Assembly: GCF_000834055.1 (NCBI RefSeq)
Contig: NZ_JXSQ01000013.1
Coordinates: 1 to 64,000, forward strand
Length of the DNA stretch: 64,000 nucleotides
Reading direction: 5' to 3'
Origin: Leucobacter komagatae
GTDB lineage: Bacteria; Actinomycetota; Actinomycetes; Actinomycetales; Microbacteriaceae
How positions within the stretch are numbered: position 1 is the first letter of the stretch; each line of letters starts with the position of its first letter. The position numbers and the translations under genes are program-made. Shown here one piece after another: positions 9,724-18,670 of this stretch. The notes beneath the pieces were generated by a model. That model was not told the origin of the DNA. It made no database searches and worked only from the letters and a program-made list of their open reading frames with translations.

Positions 9724-10409
9724 CGAACACCAATGAGACTCAGAATCCCGATGCTGAACTCCGTGCGAGGTACCTCACCGACCTCGACCTCGCCCTCACT
9801 GAGCTGCCACACGGGATGGCGACCGAGTTGCGTTCCGGCGTTGTTGAGGAACTCGCCGAGCTCGACGGAGATGAGTTGCAGCGGCGGATCGCGGAGCTCG
9901 GGCCACCCGAGGACGTTGCACGCGCAGCACGCGTGGAGGGCCTTGGCGAAGCGCCGCTCGACGCGTTCGGTGCACAGGCAGCCCCCGCGAACCACCGCAC
10001 GGTCACCCCGCTGAGCGAGTCTCGCGGGTACGCGATTGCCGCAGCAATCGTCTTCGGAATTGGCGGTCTCGCGCTCCCGATTATCGGTTGGGTGATCGGA
10101 TGCGGTCTCGTTGCAACGAGCAAGTTCTGGCGGGTCAGGGAGAAGGCGTGGGCGATAGCGACCCCGCTCCTCGTACTCGCGGTATCGTTCTTGGCAATCT
10201 GGGTTGCGGCGTGGGCAGGCGGCTCGGGTGAGCTCAACGGGGGCGACGGGTCCCAGGGCGCCGATCCCGCTTCGAACCCACTCATGCCAGCCGGGTACGA
10301 TCTGCTGTTCTCGGCAGTGCTGCTCGTGTGGGTGGTGGCAGTTCCGCTAGTGGGGCTCTGGCTCATCCTGCGCTTGCGCGGCCGGCACTCCCCGCAAGCT
10401 CGCTCCTAG
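9720..10409 (+). CDS. HAAS-domain membrane protein (PadR partner)
   Basis: The start is taken at GTG 9720, which overlaps the PadR stop by 4 bases; a longer in-frame reading would run back into padR. The 229-residue protein begins with a HAAS-like region of about 70 residues (ARYLTDLDLALTELP, RIAELGPPEDVARAAR). Three hydrophobic segments follow, at about residues 100-125, 145-165 and 200-222. HAAS (DUF1700-like) proteins are commonly encoded right after padR and thought to pass membrane signals to, or be controlled by, the repressor. Coupled translation supports that. No enzymatic function is evident. Confidence 0.8.
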   Translation: MTNTNETQNPDAELRARYLTDLDLALTELPHGMATELRSGVVEELAELDGDELQRRIAELGPPEDVARAARVEGLGEAPLDAFGAQAAPANHRTVTPLSESRGYAIAAAIVFGIGGLALPIIGWVIGCGLVATSKFWRVREKAWAIATPLLVLAVSFLAIWVAAWAGGSGELNGGDGSQGADPASNPLMPAGYDLLFSAVLLVWVVAVPLVGLWLILRLRGRHSPQARS

Positions 10410-10442
10410 TGTGATTGAAACTAGATAGGTTACGCTGAGGCT

Positions 10443-10853
10443 ATGAATCTCACGCGCACCGCATTCAGCTCCAGCCACCGTCGTAGCGTAGCCGCCGCAG
10501 CCCTCCTCGGCGCCACCGCACTCCTCCTCACCGCTTGTTCTGGCGCAGCCTCGGTTGCGGACACGAGCTGGGGCAAGCTCGACACACGCGGCGAGACATC
10601 GATCACGTTCACCGCCGACGGTGGCGCCCACGGAAGCGACGGCTGCAACATCATCAACGGCAAGTGGACCGAAGAAAAGGGCACGGTCACCTTTGGCCCA
10701 CTCGCCTCAACGATGATGGCCTGCGAGGGCGTTGACACGTGGCTCGGCGCGGCCGCAACCGCAGTGGCCGAGGGCGACAAGATCACCTTCAGCGATGAAG
10801 ACGGCAAAGAGATCGGCTCGCTCGACAAGACCGAGTTCACGGCACCGAAGTAA
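10443..10853 (+). CDS. META/HslJ-type lipoprotein, copy 1
   Basis: This 136-residue secreted lipoprotein has a twin-Arg-less signal peptide and lipobox LLTAC at about 28-32. The mature part (ASVADTSWGKLDT, ITFTADGGAHGSDGCNIINGKW, STMMACEGVD) is the short beta-rich META-domain pattern with conserved DGCN and a second cysteine. Function in this family is unknown; E. coli HslJ is linked to novobiocin resistance and heat stress. The gene is followed 15 bases later by a paralogue that shares the end SDEDGKELGSLDKTEFTAP almost exactly, so the pair arose by tandem duplication. Confidence 0.82.
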   Translation: MNLTRTAFSSSHRRSVAAAALLGATALLLTACSGAASVADTSWGKLDTRGETSITFTADGGAHGSDGCNIINGKWTEEKGTVTFGPLASTMMACEGVDTWLGAAATAVAEGDKITFSDEDGKEIGSLDKTEFTAPK

Positions 10854-10868
10854 CTGAAGGAACTCGCA

Positions 10869-11261
10869 ATGATCAGCAATCGCACCGCTACGGCAGCACT
10901 CGTGGTGGCGGCGGCTTTCGCACTCGCAGGCTGCTCAGGCGGCGCTGATGCGCCAGCCTCCGTCGCAGACACCACCTGGGGCACCCCCGATACCGAGGGG
11001 AAGCCGGTGATCACGTTCACAGCGGACGGCGGCTTGGGAGGCAACGACGGCTGCAACGTCTTTGGCGGTAACTGGAGCGAGACGCAGAACGGCGTAGAGA
11101 TCTCGGACGTCTTCTCCACGATGATGTTCTGTGAGGGAGTCGATACGTGGCTCACCGAAGCAAACGCGGCGGTCGTCGACGGCGACACGATCACGTTCAG
11201 TGACGAAGACGGCAAGGAACTTGGCTCACTCGACAAGACCGAGTTCACCGCGCCGGAGTAG
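10869..11261 (+). CDS. META/HslJ-type lipoprotein, copy 2
   Basis: The 130-residue paralogue of the preceding gene has a clear lipobox (LAGCSGG at about 19-25) and the same core: VADTTWGTPDT, FTADGGLGGNDGCNVFGGNW, STMMFCEGVDTWL, then a C-terminal block nearly identical to copy 1. A ribosome site AAGGAA lies 8 bases before the ATG, and the 15-base spacing from copy 1 indicates one transcript. Outside the conserved blocks the middle third has diverged, so both copies have probably been kept for some time. Confidence 0.82.
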   Translation: MISNRTATAALVVAAAFALAGCSGGADAPASVADTTWGTPDTEGKPVITFTADGGLGGNDGCNVFGGNWSETQNGVEISDVFSTMMFCEGVDTWLTEANAAVVDGDTITFSDEDGKELGSLDKTEFTAPE

Positions 11262-11329
11262 CTCGGCGCAGTAGCGAGGCGGAGTAGCTCGGCGCAGTAG
11301 CGTGGCGCTCGCTCGTATGCTACGACGCA

Positions 11330-11375
11330 CACGAAAGGGGGGGTGCGGATCTTACGATCCGCACCCCCCTTTCGT
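11330..11375. terminator. Long bidirectional terminator hairpin
   Basis: CACGAAA, a G run, TGCGGATC, TTAC loop, GATCCGCA, a C run and TTTCGTG make a stem of about 20 pairs with one G/C count mismatch (7 G against 6 C). It lies between the plus-strand META genes and the convergent minus-strand membrane gene. Confidence 0.85.
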
Positions 11376-11405
11376 GCTAGCCGGGCCAAGGGCCCCGCGC
11401 CAGAT

Positions 11406-11756
11406 TTACCAGGCGACCGCGAGCACCACGTTCAGTACCGAGAGGCCGAGGATCGCGCCGAGCACGCCGCCCGAAACGCTCGCCTTCTTCTTGTTCACGA
11501 GCGCGACGACGATGATCGCGATAAGCACGAGCGTCTTCACGCCGATCTTCATGTTGTTGGGCTCGCCGCCCATCGCGTACATCATGCCGACAAGGCCGAG
11601 GCCGGTCGCGAGCATGAGCCACGAGCTGTGCAGGATGCCGCCGGAAACCTTGGCGACGCCCTCCTTCACCTTGGGCAGCTGCGCGATCGTGGCACCGGCG
11701 ACGCCCGCGAAGCCGATAATGTGCAGGATCAGCAGGATATTCCGAACGATTTCCAT
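11406..11756 (-). CDS. Small integral membrane protein, unknown function
   Basis: The 116-residue protein has about four hydrophobic segments (residues 4-24, 44-62, 71-87, 95-114) and a basic KKK turn between the last two. Nothing soluble or catalytic is visible. The start has a strong ribosome site (AAGGGGAA) before the ATG. It lies downstream of purH on the same strand with an 83-base gap, so it may be read from the purN/purH transcript or from its own promoter. I do not recognise a named family. Confidence 0.75.
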   Translation of the reverse strand: MEIVRNILLILHIIGFAGVAGATIAQLPKVKEGVAKVSGGILHSSWLMLATGLGLVGMMYAMGGEPNNMKIGVKTLVLIAIIVVALVNKKKASVSGGVLGAILGLSVLNVVLAVAW

Positions 11757-11839
11757 GGTGTGTTCCCCTTCAAGTGACGAACTGGTGTGGGTTCCGGCGG
11801 TCTGGCCGGGACGTGTGCGAGCGGAGCGCCCACCGTTTC

Positions 11840-13510
11840 CTAGTGGAAGAAGTGACGCTCACCCGTGAAGTACATGGTGACGCCGGCAGCCTCTGCAGCG
11901 GCGATGACCTCTTCATCGCGCACTGATCCGCCCGGCTGCACGACGGCGCGCACGCCAGCGTCGAGGAGCACCTGCAGACCGTCAGCGAACGGGAAGAAGG
12001 CGTCAGAGGCTGCGACGGAGCCGGTCGCCCGATCCCCCGCGCGCGACACCGCGAGGCGGCAGGAGTCAACCCGGTTGACCTGGCCCATGCCAACGCCAAC
12101 CGAGGCGCCGCCCTGCGTGAGCAGGATCCCGTTCGACTTCACCGCGCGGCTGGCGCGCCAGGCGAACTCGAGCTCGGCGAGTGTTTCTGCGTCGGCTGCC
12201 TCGCCGGCGGCGAGCGTCCACTCGCTGGCCGGCGCGAAGTGGCGATCCGAATCCTGGATGAGGAAGCCGCCCGAGACCTGCTTGAGTTCGACAGGGTTCT
12301 GCTCGTAGCCCTCTGGCAGTACGAGCAGGCGAACGTTCTTCTTCTGCGCGAGAATCGCGAGCGCCTCGGGCTCGAAGCCCGGCGCGATAACGACCTCGGT
12401 GAAGATCTCGGAGACGGTCTTTGCCATGCCCTCGGTCACGACGCGGTTCGCGGCGATGACGCCGCCGAACGCGGAGACAGGGTCGCACGCGTGCGCGAGC
12501 TCGTGGGCAGCGGCGATCGGGTCGGCTGCGCCCTCGGGCGCGACCGCGACACCGCAGGGGTTCGCGTGCTTGATGATCGCGACGGCTGGACGCTCGTGAT
12601 CGAACGCGGCACGCAGCGCAGCATCGGCGTCGACGTAGTTGTTGTACGACATCTCCTTGCCGTGCAGCTGGGTCGCCTGGGCGATACCGACTCCCTCGCT
12701 TTCGCTGAAGAGCGCGGCGCGCTGGTGGCTGTTCTCGCCGTAGCGCAGCACGGACTCGCGGAGCCCGAATACTTCATACCCGACGTAGCCCTCGCTGGTC
12801 GCGAAAATGCTGTCGATTTCGTCGCCCGCAGCCCCGTCATCAGTTGCAGTCTCGGCGGCGGGTGCGTCTGCCCAGCCCGCGTCCTGCTGGTCGAGGAACC
12901 AGTTCGCTACGCCGGCATCGTACTGCGCGGTGTGCACGAATGCCTCGGTCGCAAGCGAGCGGCGAAGTTCGAGCGTGGTGCCTCCGGCGTTTACCGCGGC
13001 AATGACCTCGTCGTACCTGCCCGGCGAGACAACAATGGCGGCGTTCGCGTGGTTCTTCGCGGTCGCGCGCACCATCGCAGGGCCCCCGATGTCGACGTTC
13101 TCGACGATGTCCGCGGCGGGCTTGCCAGCCGCGACGGTCTGCTCGAACGGGTACAGGTTCACAACGACGAGCTCGAACGGTGCGAAGCCGAGCTCGGCGA
13201 GCTGCGCCCGGTGGTCCGCCAGCCGCAGGTCTGCGAGCAGCCCCGAGTGCACTGCGGGGTGCAGGGTCTTCACGCGTCCGTCAAGCGCCTCGGCGAAGCC
13301 CGTGACCTCGGCAACGTCGGTCACCTGGTGACCCGCGTCGCGGATCGTCGCCGCGGTAGAACCGGTCGACACGATCTCGACGCCGGCCCCGGCGAGTGCC
13401 GCGGCGAGCTCGAGCAGCCCGGTCTTGTCGCTCACCGAGATGAGCGCGCGCTTCACCTCAATGATGTCGCGGTGCTCGTACATGCTCGGGTCGTGGCTCT
13501 GGACTGCCAT
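11840..13510 (-). CDS. purH: Bifunctional AICAR formyltransferase / IMP cyclohydrolase
   Basis: The 556-residue protein has an N-terminal MGS-like cyclohydrolase domain ([42 protein letters not shown]) and a C-terminal AICAR transformylase domain ([21 protein letters not shown] with the Lys-His catalytic pair, and [19 protein letters not shown]). It catalyses the last two steps of purine synthesis, AICAR to FAICAR to IMP, using 10-formyltetrahydrofolate. The ATG has AAGGAG in front. It sits 80 bases after purN, the usual actinobacterial purN-purH arrangement. Slightly longer than the usual 515-530 residues because of an acidic insertion near residue 220-240. Confidence 0.97.
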   Translation of the reverse strand: MAVQSHDPSMYEHRDIIEVKRALISVSDKTGLLELAAALAGAGVEIVSTGSTAATIRDAGHQVTDVAEVTGFAEALDGRVKTLHPAVHSGLLADLRLADHRAQLAELGFAPFELVVVNLYPFEQTVAAGKPAADIVENVDIGGPAMVRATAKNHANAAIVVSPGRYDEVIAAVNAGGTTLELRRSLATEAFVHTAQYDAGVANWFLDQQDAGWADAPAAETATDDGAAGDEIDSIFATSEGYVGYEVFGLRESVLRYGENSHQRAALFSESEGVGIAQATQLHGKEMSYNNYVDADAALRAAFDHERPAVAIIKHANPCGVAVAPEGAADPIAAAHELAHACDPVSAFGGVIAANRVVTEGMAKTVSEIFTEVVIAPGFEPEALAILAQKKNVRLLVLPEGYEQNPVELKQVSGGFLIQDSDRHFAPASEWTLAAGEAADAETLAELEFAWRASRAVKSNGILLTQGGASVGVGMGQVNRVDSCRLAVSRAGDRATGSVAASDAFFPFADGLQVLLDAGVRAVVQPGGSVRDEEVIAAAEAAGVTMYFTGERHFFH

Positions 13511-13590
13511 GGGGCTCCTTGGGTGTTGCTCGGTGTGGGATTTGGTACGTGTGGGTGTGGCTGTGTCCGCAGCTGCGGATCCCAGCTCGG

Positions 13591-14190
13591 TTACTGGTGT
13601 GCTGCCGCGACCGCGGCAAGATTGAGGGAACCTTCGGCGATCGCGCGAACGGTGTCAACGAGCAGCGGCCGCTCCTCAGCTTTGATTCGCTCGTGAAGCT
13701 CTGCTTCCGGCTCCCCCGCGCGAATCGACACAGCGGCCTGCCTGAGCACCGGCCCGGTATCAACACCCTCGTCGATGATGTGCACGGTCACGCCGGTCTC
13801 GGTCGCGCCAGCGGCGAGCGCATCGCGCACCGCATGGGCGCCCGGGAAGAGCGGCAGCAGGGCTGGGTGCGTATTGATGAGCGCCGGCGAGAACTCGCTC
13901 ACGAACTCAGCTGGGAGGATCCGCATCAGTCCGGCGCTGACAACAAGGTCGACCTCAAAGTCGCGGATCGCTGCGGCGAGCGCTGCACCCCACTCTGCAC
14001 GGGAAGCGTAGTCGGAAGGCCTGACCACGAAACTGGGCACCCCAGCTGCGGCTGCGTGCGCGAGACCGGCAGCGTCGGTGTCTGAGCCGACGCACACGAT
14101 CTCCGCCGGGTATTCCGGATTCATTGCGGCCTCAATGAGGGCTTTGAGGTTGCTGCCGCCACCGGAGATAAGAACCGCGAGTTTCAACAC
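13591..14190 (-). CDS. purN: Phosphoribosylglycinamide formyltransferase
   Basis: The 199-residue protein carries the GART signature: [15 protein letters not shown] at the N-terminus, [21 protein letters not shown] with the catalytic Asn and His, and [13 protein letters not shown] with the catalytic Asp. It transfers a formyl group from 10-formyl-THF to GAR, the third step of purine synthesis. The start is either GTG 14190 or the adjacent TTG 14187; both give the same protein within one residue. It is the first gene of purN-purH. In other actinobacteria purN follows perM; here a thiamine-uptake operon lies between them. Confidence 0.95.
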   Translation of the reverse strand: MLKLAVLISGGGSNLKALIEAAMNPEYPAEIVCVGSDTDAAGLAHAAAAGVPSFVVRPSDYASRAEWGAALAAAIRDFEVDLVVSAGLMRILPAEFVSEFSPALINTHPALLPLFPGAHAVRDALAAGATETGVTVHIIDEGVDTGPVLRQAAVSIRAGEPEAELHERIKAEERPLLVDTVRAIAEGSLNLAAVAAAHQ

Positions 14191-14443
14191 CCGTCCAGTC
14201 TACCGGCTGTGGCATCTGCGACTGACTCGCTCGGGCTTGCCCGGGTGACACTGGCGCGTGGATCCGCAGAAGATACGGGATCGACGTTTGCTCTGGAGAA
14301 TTTCGCAAGTTTCGGCCTCGGAATCGCCGATTTCAGACGTACTGCAGGGCACACGGCCACATACGCACGCCCGAGGCCGGACCGGGTGCGAGCGCACCGG
14401 GTGCGAGCAGGGCAGGTGCGAGCGGTCAACGCCTGGCCGTACC
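14191..14443. other. Intergenic region upstream of purN
   Basis: About 250 bases lie between the kinase gene stop and purN. I see no gene or convincing riboswitch. Short direct repeats of GGTGCGAGC-like words occur at about 14385-14425. The purN promoter must be in this stretch unless purN is read through from the thiamine operon. Confidence 0.4.
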
Positions 14444-15058
14444 CTACGCCTGCGCCCCAACATGCACGAGCTCGTGCGCCCGAGCCAGCGGAAGCGACAC
14501 GGCGAAGTGTGCTGCTTCCTGATCGGCCCACGCGTCCCAGTGCGGCAGGAATGTCTCACCGTCCCGTGCGATCGCCCGCTCGCGGCGGAGCGCAGTCGGG
14601 CACTCGATCCACACCGCGTACGCCGGGCCGATCTCACGGGCGGCAGCGAGCGCCGCCGCGCTCAACGAACCACAGCCCTCGACGATAATGGGCGCGGTTC
14701 GGTCGAGCGTGATCTCTGGGGTGAAGCGCTCCGCGTACCAGTCGTATCGCAGGTATGCGCCGCGGCTCAGCATGGCTGCGACCGATGCGCTCCCCTCAGC
14801 GAGCCCGCGCCACCCGGGATAGAGCTCATCCATTCCGACGATTTGTGGGCGCGCGCAGCCAGCCTGCTCGAGCCGAGCGGCGAGTGCCTCTGCAAGCGTC
14901 GTCTTGCCCGACCCTGAACGCCCTTCGATGAAGACCACGCTCGGCCACGCGGCTCCGCCGAGGCGCAAGGCAATGCGCCCAGCGAGCCTCTCAGCGAGCG
15001 CGGCCGTGGTACCAGCGTCAGCACCGGCTCCAGCACCAGCACCGCGTTGCCCGCTCAC
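14444..15058 (-). CDS. P-loop small-molecule kinase, uridine-kinase-like, in the thiamine operon
   Basis: The 204-residue protein has Walker A (EGRSGSGKTTLAEAL at about 44-58), a later GMDELYPGWRGLAEG segment with the acidic residue expected of nucleoside or pantothenate-type kinases, and IIVEGCGSL as Walker B-like strand. The N-terminus is an Ala/Gly-rich extension. It overlaps thiQ by 4 bases and is the last gene of a TPP-riboswitch operon. The context suggests it phosphorylates an imported thiamine-related compound, but the substrate is not shown by the sequence. Alternatives are an uridine or cytidylate kinase-like protein or a nucleotide-binding protein of unknown role. Confidence 0.75.
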   Translation of the reverse strand: MSGQRGAGAGAGADAGTTAALAERLAGRIALRLGGAAWPSVVFIEGRSGSGKTTLAEALAARLEQAGCARPQIVGMDELYPGWRGLAEGSASVAAMLSRGAYLRYDWYAERFTPEITLDRTAPIIVEGCGSLSAAALAAAREIGPAYAVWIECPTALRRERAIARDGETFLPHWDAWADQEAAHFAVSLPLARAHELVHVGAQA

Positions 15059-15744
15059 TCGACGATCCGCCCCTCGCGCATGCGCAGCACCCTGCGGGCA
15101 ATCGTTTCGGCCTCGCCCTCATCGTGTGTGACGAGCACGGCGGTCGTATCCGTTGCCCGCAGCAGCTCGGCGAGGTCGAGGGCGAGGCGGTCGCGCAGCT
15201 CGCGGTCAAGCGCGGAGAGCGGCTCGTCGAGGAGGAGAAGCCGAGGGCTTGGTGCGAGCGCCCGCGCGAGGGCGACGCGCTGCCGCTGCCCACCCGACAG
15301 CTCCGTAACCGCCCGGCCTCCGAATCCTGCGAGCCCCACGAGTTCGAGCAGTTCGGTCACACGGGCCTCGCGGGCGTCCTTCGACCACTTCTTGACCCGA
15401 AGACCGTACGCGATGTTCTCCGCGACGGAGCGGTGCGAGAACAGTTGCCCGTCTTGGAAGACGAGCCCGAATTCCCTGCGGTGTGGCGGCACGCGTGCGA
15501 GGTCTGCCGCATCCCAGCTCACCGACCCGCCGGCGAGCGGTTCGAGCCCCGCTATCGCGCGTAAGAGGGTCGATTTGCCGCACCCCGATGGGCCGAGCAA
15601 CGCCACAACGTCACCTCGGGGAACGGTGAAGCTTGCGCCGCGAACCACGAGCTCGTCGCGCCGGTACGCAACGCTCACGTCGGCGACGGCAAGGCCGCTC
15701 CGCCCCGTCACGCGTGCGCGCTCAGGCACCTGCTGCACTGTCAC
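15055..15744 (-). CDS. thiQ: Thiamine-type ABC transporter ATPase
   Basis: The 229-residue ABC ATPase has Walker A (LLGPSGCGKSTLLRAI), Q-loop (VFQDGQLFSHRSV), signature LSGGQRQRVALARAL, Walker B LLLLDEPLSALD and switch His (VLVTHDEGE). Length and context fit ThiQ of the ThiBPQ thiamine/TPP importer. It overlaps the permease by 4 bases upstream and the kinase by 4 bases downstream, so the whole set is coupled. The TPP riboswitch upstream of the binding protein makes the thiamine assignment firm for the operon, though not for each protein in isolation. Confidence 0.92.
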   Translation of the reverse strand: MTVQQVPERARVTGRSGLAVADVSVAYRRDELVVRGASFTVPRGDVVALLGPSGCGKSTLLRAIAGLEPLAGGSVSWDAADLARVPPHRREFGLVFQDGQLFSHRSVAENIAYGLRVKKWSKDAREARVTELLELVGLAGFGGRAVTELSGGQRQRVALARALAPSPRLLLLDEPLSALDRELRDRLALDLAELLRATDTTAVLVTHDEGEAETIARRVLRMREGRIVE

Positions 15745-17417
15745 CAGCTTCCCCCTACTCCGCTGTCAACTCGCCAGCGCTCTGCCAACACCATAATGCC
15801 CGCAGCGAGTGCGCCGAGCACAACCGACGCGGCGAGCGCTGTGCCGTAGCTCGCCGGGTCTGGGTGCCCGACGAGCGCTGCGATCGCGACCGGGAGCGTC
15901 TGCGCGTCCGGCCGTACCAGGAACGCTGTTGCCCCGAATTCGCCGAGCGACACCGCGAAAGCGAATCCGAGGGCGAGCCCAGCTGATTTTCCGAGGAGCG
16001 CGAGGTCGATGGTGCGCAGCACCCTGAGGGGTGATGCGCCGAGCATCATCGCCGCTTCGCGGGTGCGAGGATCGATTGCTCTGAGCACCGGGGTGAGCGT
16101 GCGCACCACGAGCGGCAGCGCGACGAGGGCTTGGGCGATGGGGATCAACACGACGGAGGTGCGCAGATCAAACCCGATGCCAAGCGGCCGGTGCATCGTG
16201 AGGAGCAGGCCAAAGCCGAGGGTGACGGCCGAGATGCCGAGCGGCAGCATGATCGCTGCGTCGTACAGCGCAACCGCACGCTGCAGGCCGCGCGACCTTG
16301 GCCTGCGCGACACAATGAGCGACACGAGCATGCCGAGCGCTACGGCGATCACGGTCGCTACGCAGGCAATCCCGAAGGAGAGGCCAGCGGCCTCGAACAC
16401 GGATCCGTGGAGCGGGGACGAGGGTGGCGGATCGATGAGCGCCCGGTAGTTCACGAGGGAGAATCCCGCGCCACGCGGCCCCTGCAGTGAGCGCCAGACG
16501 AGGGCGCCGATTGGGAGCACGTGGAGCAGCAGCACGGTCACGCCGAAGACGGAGAGGATCGGCGCGTCACTCGTGCGCGGTGCACGCACCTCGTAGCTCA
16601 CGCTCTGCGCCCGTTCGTTGTGCTTGCGGAGCAGGGCCGACGCGAGGAGCGCGAGGGCGACGATGGCGAACTGCACGAGGGAGAGCACTGCGGCGGAGCG
16701 GAGATCGAGGAACTGCACGGTGAGCCGGTAGATCTCGGTCTCGATGTTCGCGAATTCCCTCCCACCGAGGATGAGGACAACGCCGAACGAGGTGGCGCAG
16801 AACAGGAATACGAGTGCCCCAGCTGAGGCGAGCGCCGGGCCTAGCGCAGGGAGTGTCACGGTGAGGAACACGCGCACGGGGCCTGCGCCGAGCGTGCGGG
16901 CGGCTTGCCCCTGTCTGGTGTCGAGCTGCGCCCAGTATCCGCCGACGGTGCGGGCGACGACGGTGACGTTGAAGAAGGCGAGCGCGAGCACCACGACGGT
17001 GAGCGAGCGGTCGAGGCCGAGCCAGTGGAGTGCGCCGCCCGGCCCGTAGAGCGCGGTGAAGGCGACGCCGACCACGACGGCGGGGAGGACGAATGGCACT
17101 GTGAGGAGCGCCCGCAGTACGCCGCGGCCACGAAACTCGAGCCGGTACAGCACGAACGCGGTCGGCACGCCGAGCAGCATCGCGAGCGCGGTCGCGAGGA
17201 TCGCCTGCACGAGCGTGTTTCCGAGCACCTTCCAGCTGCGGGCGAGCCCGAGCACCTCGGGGATCCCTCCGAGGTCGAGCTGCCCGTCGCTCGTGAGCCC
17301 GGTCGCGACGAGCGCGATGACGGGCCAGAGGAAGAACAGCCCGACGAAGAGAACTGGGATGGCCGCGGCGAGCGCCCAGGCGATGGGCCCGAGCGGGCGG
17401 CGGATCAGGGCGCGCAC
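15741..17417 (-). CDS. thiP: Thiamine-type ABC transporter permease (fused two-domain)
   Basis: The 558-residue membrane protein contains two BPD_transp_1 modules with about 12 transmembrane helices. EAA-type loops that dock on the ATPase are seen at about 175-195 (AARTLGAGPVRVFLTVTLP) and 450-470 (EAAMMLGASPLRVLRTIDL). Two fused permease halves are typical of the ThiP/FbpB (iron, thiamine) class, and the neighbours select thiamine. It follows the binding protein by 33 bases and overlaps thiQ by 4. Confidence 0.92.
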   Translation of the reverse strand: MRALIRRPLGPIAWALAAAIPVLFVGLFFLWPVIALVATGLTSDGQLDLGGIPEVLGLARSWKVLGNTLVQAILATALAMLLGVPTAFVLYRLEFRGRGVLRALLTVPFVLPAVVVGVAFTALYGPGGALHWLGLDRSLTVVVLALAFFNVTVVARTVGGYWAQLDTRQGQAARTLGAGPVRVFLTVTLPALGPALASAGALVFLFCATSFGVVLILGGREFANIETEIYRLTVQFLDLRSAAVLSLVQFAIVALALLASALLRKHNERAQSVSYEVRAPRTSDAPILSVFGVTVLLLHVLPIGALVWRSLQGPRGAGFSLVNYRALIDPPPSSPLHGSVFEAAGLSFGIACVATVIAVALGMLVSLIVSRRPRSRGLQRAVALYDAAIMLPLGISAVTLGFGLLLTMHRPLGIGFDLRTSVVLIPIAQALVALPLVVRTLTPVLRAIDPRTREAAMMLGASPLRVLRTIDLALLGKSAGLALGFAFAVSLGEFGATAFLVRPDAQTLPVAIAALVGHPDPASYGTALAASVVLGALAAGIMVLAERWRVDSGVGGSW

Positions 17418-17450
17418 CGCGGTATCCTCAGTCGTTTCCTGCGGCAGTGG

Positions 17451-18557
17451 TTACAGCCCGACTGCGTCGCCGAGCGTGCGCAGCCAACCGTCAAGCCCTG
17501 CCTGAATCTCTTCCGAGCTCAGGTCGTGCGACTGGTCGTCGGCTGGCAACGGCGCGAACTTTGCCCAGCTCGCCGGCAGCTCGACGGCCTCGTCGACCGG
17601 GTACATGTACATTTGGTCGGCGATCTCGGCCTGGAACTCGGTCGAGAGTAGGTATTCGACGACGGCCTGCGCGCCCTCGGGGTTCGCGCTGCCCGCGAGC
17701 ACGCCAGCGTATTCGGTCTGGCTCGAGCAGGTGTCAAGCAGCGCGCGGGTGTTCGAGGCTGTCTCGTCGTCGTTCACGGTGAACGCTGGCGATGTCGAGT
17801 ATGAGACAACGATGGGGCGGCTGCCTGCATCGTTCACTCCCGTGAATTCGGTGTTGTAGGCCTCGCTCCAACCCTGCACGATGCGCGCACCGTTCGCCTC
17901 AAGGCTCTTCCAGTAGTCGGTGAAGCCGTCCTCGCCGAAGGCCGCGATCGTCGCGATCATGAACGATGCGCCAGTGCTCGACGCGGTCGGGTCAAGCAGT
18001 ACTGCGAGGTCCTTGTACTTCGCGTCGGCGAGGTCCTCGAACGTCGCTGGTTCCTCGATGCCCTGCTTCGCAAACCAAGCGGTGTCGATGTTCACGCAGG
18101 TCGCGCCGATGTCGATCGGCACGAGGGGAACGGTGCCGGCCTTAGCGGCTGCTGGATCGAGTTCGGTTGCGATCTTCAGCGCCCGCTCCGGGAGCGTGTC
18201 GGTGGGAACCTGCTCGACGACGTCGTTCTCGATGAGGCGCGATGCGAAGGCGTTGTCGATGCCGAAGAAGGCGTCGGCGATGGGTGCGCCCTTCGTGAGC
18301 ACGAGCTTGTTGGCGAGTTCGCCGCCGTCGCCTGCGGTCATGACGGTGACGTCATAGCCGGTTGCCTTGCTCGCCTGCGCGGCGAATGCCTCCCCGTCGA
18401 CGAAGCTGTCGTGCACGACGAGCGTGACGGCTGTGCTGCTCGTCTCCGCCGGCTTCGCGTCGTCGCTGCCGGCGCAGCCGGTGAGCGCGAGCGCCCCGGC
18501 GAGTGGGAGCGCGAGGAGCGCGAATGAACGGGTGTGTGAGCGTGCGGACGTACGCAT
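17451..18557 (-). CDS. thiB: Thiamine-binding lipoprotein of the ABC importer
   Basis: The 368-residue protein has a signal peptide with lipobox LTGCAG (about 25-30) and a periplasmic-binding fold of the iron/thiamine (ThiB/AfuA) type: VVHDSFVDGEAF, AFFGIDNAFASRLIENDV, PVDIGATCVN-like strand, and a C-terminal PVDEAVELPASWAKFAPLP. It captures thiamine or its phosphates outside the membrane and delivers it to ThiP. It is the first gene after the TPP riboswitch. A ribosome site AGGAAGG lies 11 bases before the ATG and is partly inside the riboswitch P1 helix. Confidence 0.93.
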   Translation of the reverse strand: MRTSARSHTRSFALLALPLAGALALTGCAGSDDAKPAETSSTAVTLVVHDSFVDGEAFAAQASKATGYDVTVMTAGDGGELANKLVLTKGAPIADAFFGIDNAFASRLIENDVVEQVPTDTLPERALKIATELDPAAAKAGTVPLVPIDIGATCVNIDTAWFAKQGIEEPATFEDLADAKYKDLAVLLDPTASSTGASFMIATIAAFGEDGFTDYWKSLEANGARIVQGWSEAYNTEFTGVNDAGSRPIVVSYSTSPAFTVNDDETASNTRALLDTCSSQTEYAGVLAGSANPEGAQAVVEYLLSTEFQAEIADQMYMYPVDEAVELPASWAKFAPLPADDQSHDLSSEEIQAGLDGWLRTLGDAVGL

Positions 18558-18565
18558 GATGAGAA

Positions 18566-18653
18566 GAGTCCTTCCTCCGCTGGCATGAACCAGATCAGGT
18601 TGAACGGTCGGAGCACGCGTGCTCCCTCTCAGCCCCGCGCGTCGGGACTCCCG
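18566..18653 (-). promoter_or_regulatory. TPP (THI-box) riboswitch
   Basis: Read on the minus strand, the leader contains the diagnostic CTGAGA box after GGGG (near 18632-18628) and the 3' element ACCTGATCTGGTTCATGCCAGCG (18603-18581). P1 can form between GAGTCC (18650-18645) and GGACTC (18571-18566). The latter is adjacent to and shares bases with the AGGAAGG ribosome site of thiB, so ligand binding would mask it. This indicates translational control of the thiamine operon by thiamine diphosphate. Confidence 0.95.
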
Positions 18654-18670
18654 TGGATTGCTCCCTCAGC

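Noticed and set aside
12239-13696. Open frame of 485 codons on the plus strand
   Set aside because: Antisense to purH; Arg/Val/Asp/Gly-rich low-complexity product without any family motif.
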